Shown: positions 6,734 to 8,313 of the stretch, piece by piece | How the letters are laid out: each line of letters begins with the position of its first letter | Numbering within the stretch: position 1 is the stretch's first letter | NCBI GenBank assembly: GCA_017416055.1 | Contig: JAFQDI010000044.1 | Coordinates: 1-8,313 of the forward strand | Direction: 5' to 3' | From: Lachnospiraceae bacterium | Lineage (GTDB): Bacteria; Bacillota_A; Clostridia; Lachnospirales; Lachnospiraceae | Length of the DNA stretch: 8,313 nucleotides | Translations under genes and position numbers: made by a program | The notes under the pieces: model-generated | What the model saw: the letters and a program-made list of their open reading frames with translations, nothing else | The model's database searches: none | What the model was told of the DNA's origin: nothing

Positions 6734-6762
6734 AGTATACCCAAATCGGACGCAGATGTAAA
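6734..6762 (-). promoter_or_regulatory. Sigma-A type promoter for mecA
   Basis: On the minus strand TTTACA (6757-6762), a 17-bp spacer and TATACT (6734-6739) form a strong promoter, about 50 nt from the mecA start. The upstream flank (6763-6800) is very A/T-rich and could act as an UP element. The -10 overlaps a 10-bp palindrome, TACTATAGTA (6728-6737), which may be chance. Confidence 0.7.
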
Positions 6763-6832
6763 GAAAATTATTTTTACAAAAATATTAAACTTTTGCAAAA
6801 TGCGTGAAAAACCGACCTGTTTTTCCGATGAG

Positions 6833-6838
6833 TATAAT
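6833..6838 (+). promoter_or_regulatory. Possible -10 element upstream of the Gly/Arg-rich protein gene
   Basis: A perfect TATAAT stands 85 bases before the ATG at 6924. No good -35 hexamer is found 16-18 bp upstream (the sequence there is AACCGA-like), so this is either a weak promoter, an activator-dependent one, or chance in an A/T-rich region. Confidence 0.4.
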
Positions 6839-6923
6839 GAGCAGGTTTTCAAAGACGGAGGAAGGTACAATTTATTACAGTAATTTACCGAAAGCCTGCA
6901 GCTTAGATCGGAGGAGGTTTCGG

Positions 6924-7235
6924 ATGCGAAATCAGGAGAACAGAGGCGGATATGGCAAAGGAGGACGCGGAGGCGGCCGTTCTTCCCGTCAGGAATGGGA
7001 GCGGGAGGATTGGCAGGATGAGCAGGAATCACCGGCTTATCAGGAACTGAAGGCACAACTGACCGCGTACTACCGGCAGGGTGTCCGTGTCAGTCTGAAC
7101 GGAGTCCGTATGCCGGTGTCGAAGATTGCCCGGATCTGCGCTGTGCGCGAGGAAGGGAATTACATGGGAGATTTCATCGTGGATGAGTCCGGACGGCTTA
7201 AGGAGGTGCGATTTGACCGCGTGAACCGCAAATAG
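6924..7235 (+). CDS. Small protein with Gly/Arg-rich N-terminus, function unknown
   Basis: I do not recognise a named family. The 103-aa product has a flexible, RGG-like N-terminus (residues 7-22: RGGYGKGGRGGGRSSR), a strongly charged stretch (EWEREDWQDEQE, 24-35) and a compact C-terminal part (about 38-103) that looks folded: an amphipathic helix AYQELKAQLTAYYRQG, then VRVSLNGVRMPVSKIARI, EEGNYMGDFIVDESG and LKEVRFDRV, suggestive of beta strands. No signal peptide or membrane segment is seen, so it should be cytoplasmic. RGG-type tails often bind nucleic acid, but that is only a suggestion here. The start is ATG 6924, with GGAGGAGG (6910-6917) six bases upstream; a longer in-frame reading from 6804 adds 40 residues without a ribosome binding site. 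It is divergent from mecA and followed by a separate promoter, so probably monocistronic. Confidence 0.75.
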   Translation: MRNQENRGGYGKGGRGGGRSSRQEWEREDWQDEQESPAYQELKAQLTAYYRQGVRVSLNGVRMPVSKIARICAVREEGNYMGDFIVDESGRLKEVRFDRVNRK

Positions 7236-7248
7236 AACTTTCATATAC

Positions 7249-7294
7249 TTTTCGTGCCGAAATCAAAGAAAGATTTTATGCGGCATTCGGAAAA
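7249..7294 (+). other. Long imperfect stem-loop after the Gly/Arg-rich protein gene
   Basis: Left arm TTTTCG-TGCCG-AAATC (7249-7264) can pair with GATTT (7272-7276), CGGCA (7281-7285) and CGGAAAA (7288-7294), giving about 16 pairs interrupted by small bulges of 4, 2 and 1 nt and a 7-nt loop. It begins 13 bases after the stop. No T-run follows, so it is not a clear intrinsic terminator; it may protect the mRNA 3' end. Confidence 0.3.
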
Positions 7295-7301
7295 ATATCT
7301 G

Positions 7302-7329
7302 TTCATCTGTGGCAAAGTTATGTTATACT
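7302..7329 (+). promoter_or_regulatory. Probable promoter for the SH3/GH18 protein gene
   Basis: TATACT (7324-7329) is preceded by TGT, an extended -10. The -35 is poor: TTCATC (7302-7307) with a 16-bp spacer is the best I see. The start of transcription would be near 7336, leaving a leader of about 68 nt. A sporulation sigma factor is possible if the gene is spore-specific, but I see no clear sporulation consensus. Confidence 0.5.
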
Positions 7330-7403
7330 ATACGGGTAAGCAATGAACGGCGGAGCGAGACGGAAGCTGAACTGCGAATTGAGTAGTCCGGAGGATACAC
7401 AGG

Positions 7404-8313
7404 ATGGATGGCAAGAGATATGTGAGGATAGGGATTGTGCTGACAGCGGCACTTTTGATCGTTATCGTGGGATGGTTACTTTATAGTTATTTTTCCTACG
7501 GAGACGAGTGGGCCGATTACGATGAATTGTATCGGACGGAGAAGGGTGCGGCAGTGTTTGTGGAGGACACCCGGACTCCGTATCATGCGCTGTACCGTGA
7601 AGGAAGAGTGTATTTGCCTGCGGAGCTTCTGATCGGTCAGGTCGATGACCGGTTTTATCTGAGCAGAGAAAACGAACTCTTCTATACGTTGCCGGGTGGA
7701 ACCGTGGAGATCGCGCCCGGACAGCAGAGCTGGACGATCGAAGGCGTGGTGACAGAAACTCCCTGGCCGGTCTGTGTTAAGGAGGGCGAAGTGCTGTATG
7801 TGGTGGCAGATCTCGTGGAGAGACTGGTGGATGTTGATGTCTGCTTTTATGATAAACCGCAGCGAGTCCTGATATTGCCGGGCAGCAGAGCCGAGGAGCG
7901 GGCGACGGTGAAGAAGGATGCACAGGTCCGTGTTCAGGCGGGGCGGAAGTCCCCGATTTTGACGGAGATTCAGCCGGAGGATTCGGTATGTATTCTCGGT
8001 GAGCTGGATGACTGGCGAAAGGTTCGCACTGACGACGGCTTTGTGGGGTATCTTCCCGCGTCAGCACTGGGGGAGACGGTGACGGACGACATTGTTTCCG
8101 GATTCCGCCACCCGGACTACACGGGAGCCGGTGCGAAGCTGGACGGGCCTGTCCGACTGGTGTGGCATCAGCCATCGACCCTGGAGGCGAACCGGACCTT
8201 CACAGAGTATATTGCACCGGTGGAGGGCGTTACGGTCGTATCCCCGACCTGGTTTGCCCTGTCGGATAACGACGGTTCGATCACTTCTCTGGCAGAAGCG
8301 TGGTACGTGGAGG
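7404..8313 (+). CDS. Membrane-anchored SH3-domain GH18 (chitinase-like) protein, N-terminal part, cut by window edge
   Basis: An open frame of 303 codons runs from ATG 7404 to the window end. The start has GGAGGA (7390-7395) eight bases upstream. Residues 5-8 are basic and 9-30 form one hydrophobic helix (IGIVLTAALLIVIVGWLLY), a signal anchor that places the rest outside the membrane. Residues about 45-165 resemble the stalk-like domain of copper amine oxidase N-terminal type (REGRVYLPAELL, later GEVLYVVADLV). Residues about 167-225 are a bacterial SH3 domain (VRVQAGRKSPIL ... DDWRKVRTDDGFVGYLPAS). From residue 250 VRLVWHQ and, further on, VVSPTWFALSDNDGSI open a GH18 barrel of the YaaH/YdhD-like type, proteins tied to spore cortex or cell wall in spore formers. 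The catalytic DxxDxDxE motif lies beyond the window, so activity cannot be judged. Confidence 0.8.
   Translation, partial: MDGKRYVRIGIVLTAALLIVIVGWLLYSYFSYGDEWADYDELYRTEKGAAVFVEDTRTPYHALYREGRVYLPAELLIGQVDDRFYLSRENELFYTLPGGTVEIAPGQQSWTIEGVVTETPWPVCVKEGEVLYVVADLVERLVDVDVCFYDKPQRVLILPGSRAEERATVKKDAQVRVQAGRKSPILTEIQPEDSVCILGELDDWRKVRTDDGFVGYLPASALGETVTDDIVSGFRHPDYTGAGAKLDGPVRLVWHQPSTLEANRTFTEYIAPVEGVTVVSPTWFALSDNDGSITSLAEAWYVE

Noticed and set aside
6763..6800. A/T-rich stretch as a possible replication origin or attachment site
   Set aside because: Only A/T richness is seen, with no DnaA boxes, repeats or duplicated ends; it fits a promoter upstream region.
6815..6846. ACCTG ... CAGGT inverted repeat flanking the TATAAT at 6833
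   Set aside because: Five-base arms with a 22-base gap are expected by chance, and no known operator matches.
6804..6923. Longer N-terminus for the Gly/Arg-rich protein starting at 6804
   Set aside because: It spans the TATAAT and the GGAGGAGG site, has no ribosome binding site of its own, and its composition does not look coding.
7777..8175. Minus-strand frame opposite the SH3/GH18 gene
   Set aside because: Pro/Ser/Arg-rich shadow without motifs; the plus-strand frame encodes recognisable SH3 and GH18 segments.

Overview
The window looks like ordinary chromosomal DNA from a spore-forming, low-to-mid-GC Clostridia, most likely Lachnospiraceae-like. The reasons are strong AAGGAGG-type ribosome binding sites, sigma-A promoters of the extended -10 type, a MecA adaptor, a KsgA with typical Firmicutes motifs, and an SH3 plus GH18 protein of the kind found in spore-forming Clostridia. 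I see no mobile element, CRISPR array, phage gene, tRNA or rRNA. The taxonomic call is inference from protein style.

Left part (1-1967). A minus-strand operon holds pncB (nicotinate phosphoribosyltransferase, NAD salvage), followed directly by the N-terminal part of a PlsC-type acyltransferase that runs off the left edge. The pncB leader carries a strong promoter and, just after the predicted transcription start, a perfect palindrome (GGTGTC-TT-GACACC) that resembles a niacin-responsive NiaR operator. A second promoter points right from the same 234-bp intergenic region.

Middle (1968-5931). A rightward run of four tightly spaced genes: a 10-TM EamA/DMT permease, a cytoplasmic family 2 glycoside hydrolase, a small membrane protein of unknown function, and ksgA/rsmA (16S rRNA dimethyltransferase). 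Gaps are about 10 nt except at the hydrolase/small-membrane-protein junction. There the hydrolase frame runs about 50 codons past its expected end and overlaps the next gene in another frame, which suggests a frameshift or an unusual long overlap. A GC-rich hairpin closes the run and also lies at the end of the convergent mecA gene.

Right part (5937-8313). mecA (ClpC adaptor) is on the minus strand with its own good promoter and a probable TTG start. Divergent from it is a 103-aa protein with a Gly/Arg-rich N-terminus and a conserved-looking C-terminal domain. After a 168-bp gap comes a membrane-anchored protein with a stalk-like domain, an SH3 domain and the beginning of a GH18 domain; it is cut by the right edge.

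No gene-free stretch exceeds 300 bp. The intergenic regions (1734-1967, 6678-6923, 7236-7403) hold promoters, leaders and a few small inverted repeats. I did not find a clearly new multi-gene system. The best leads are the candidate NiaR operator, the hydrolase 3'-end anomaly and the two small uncharacterised proteins.
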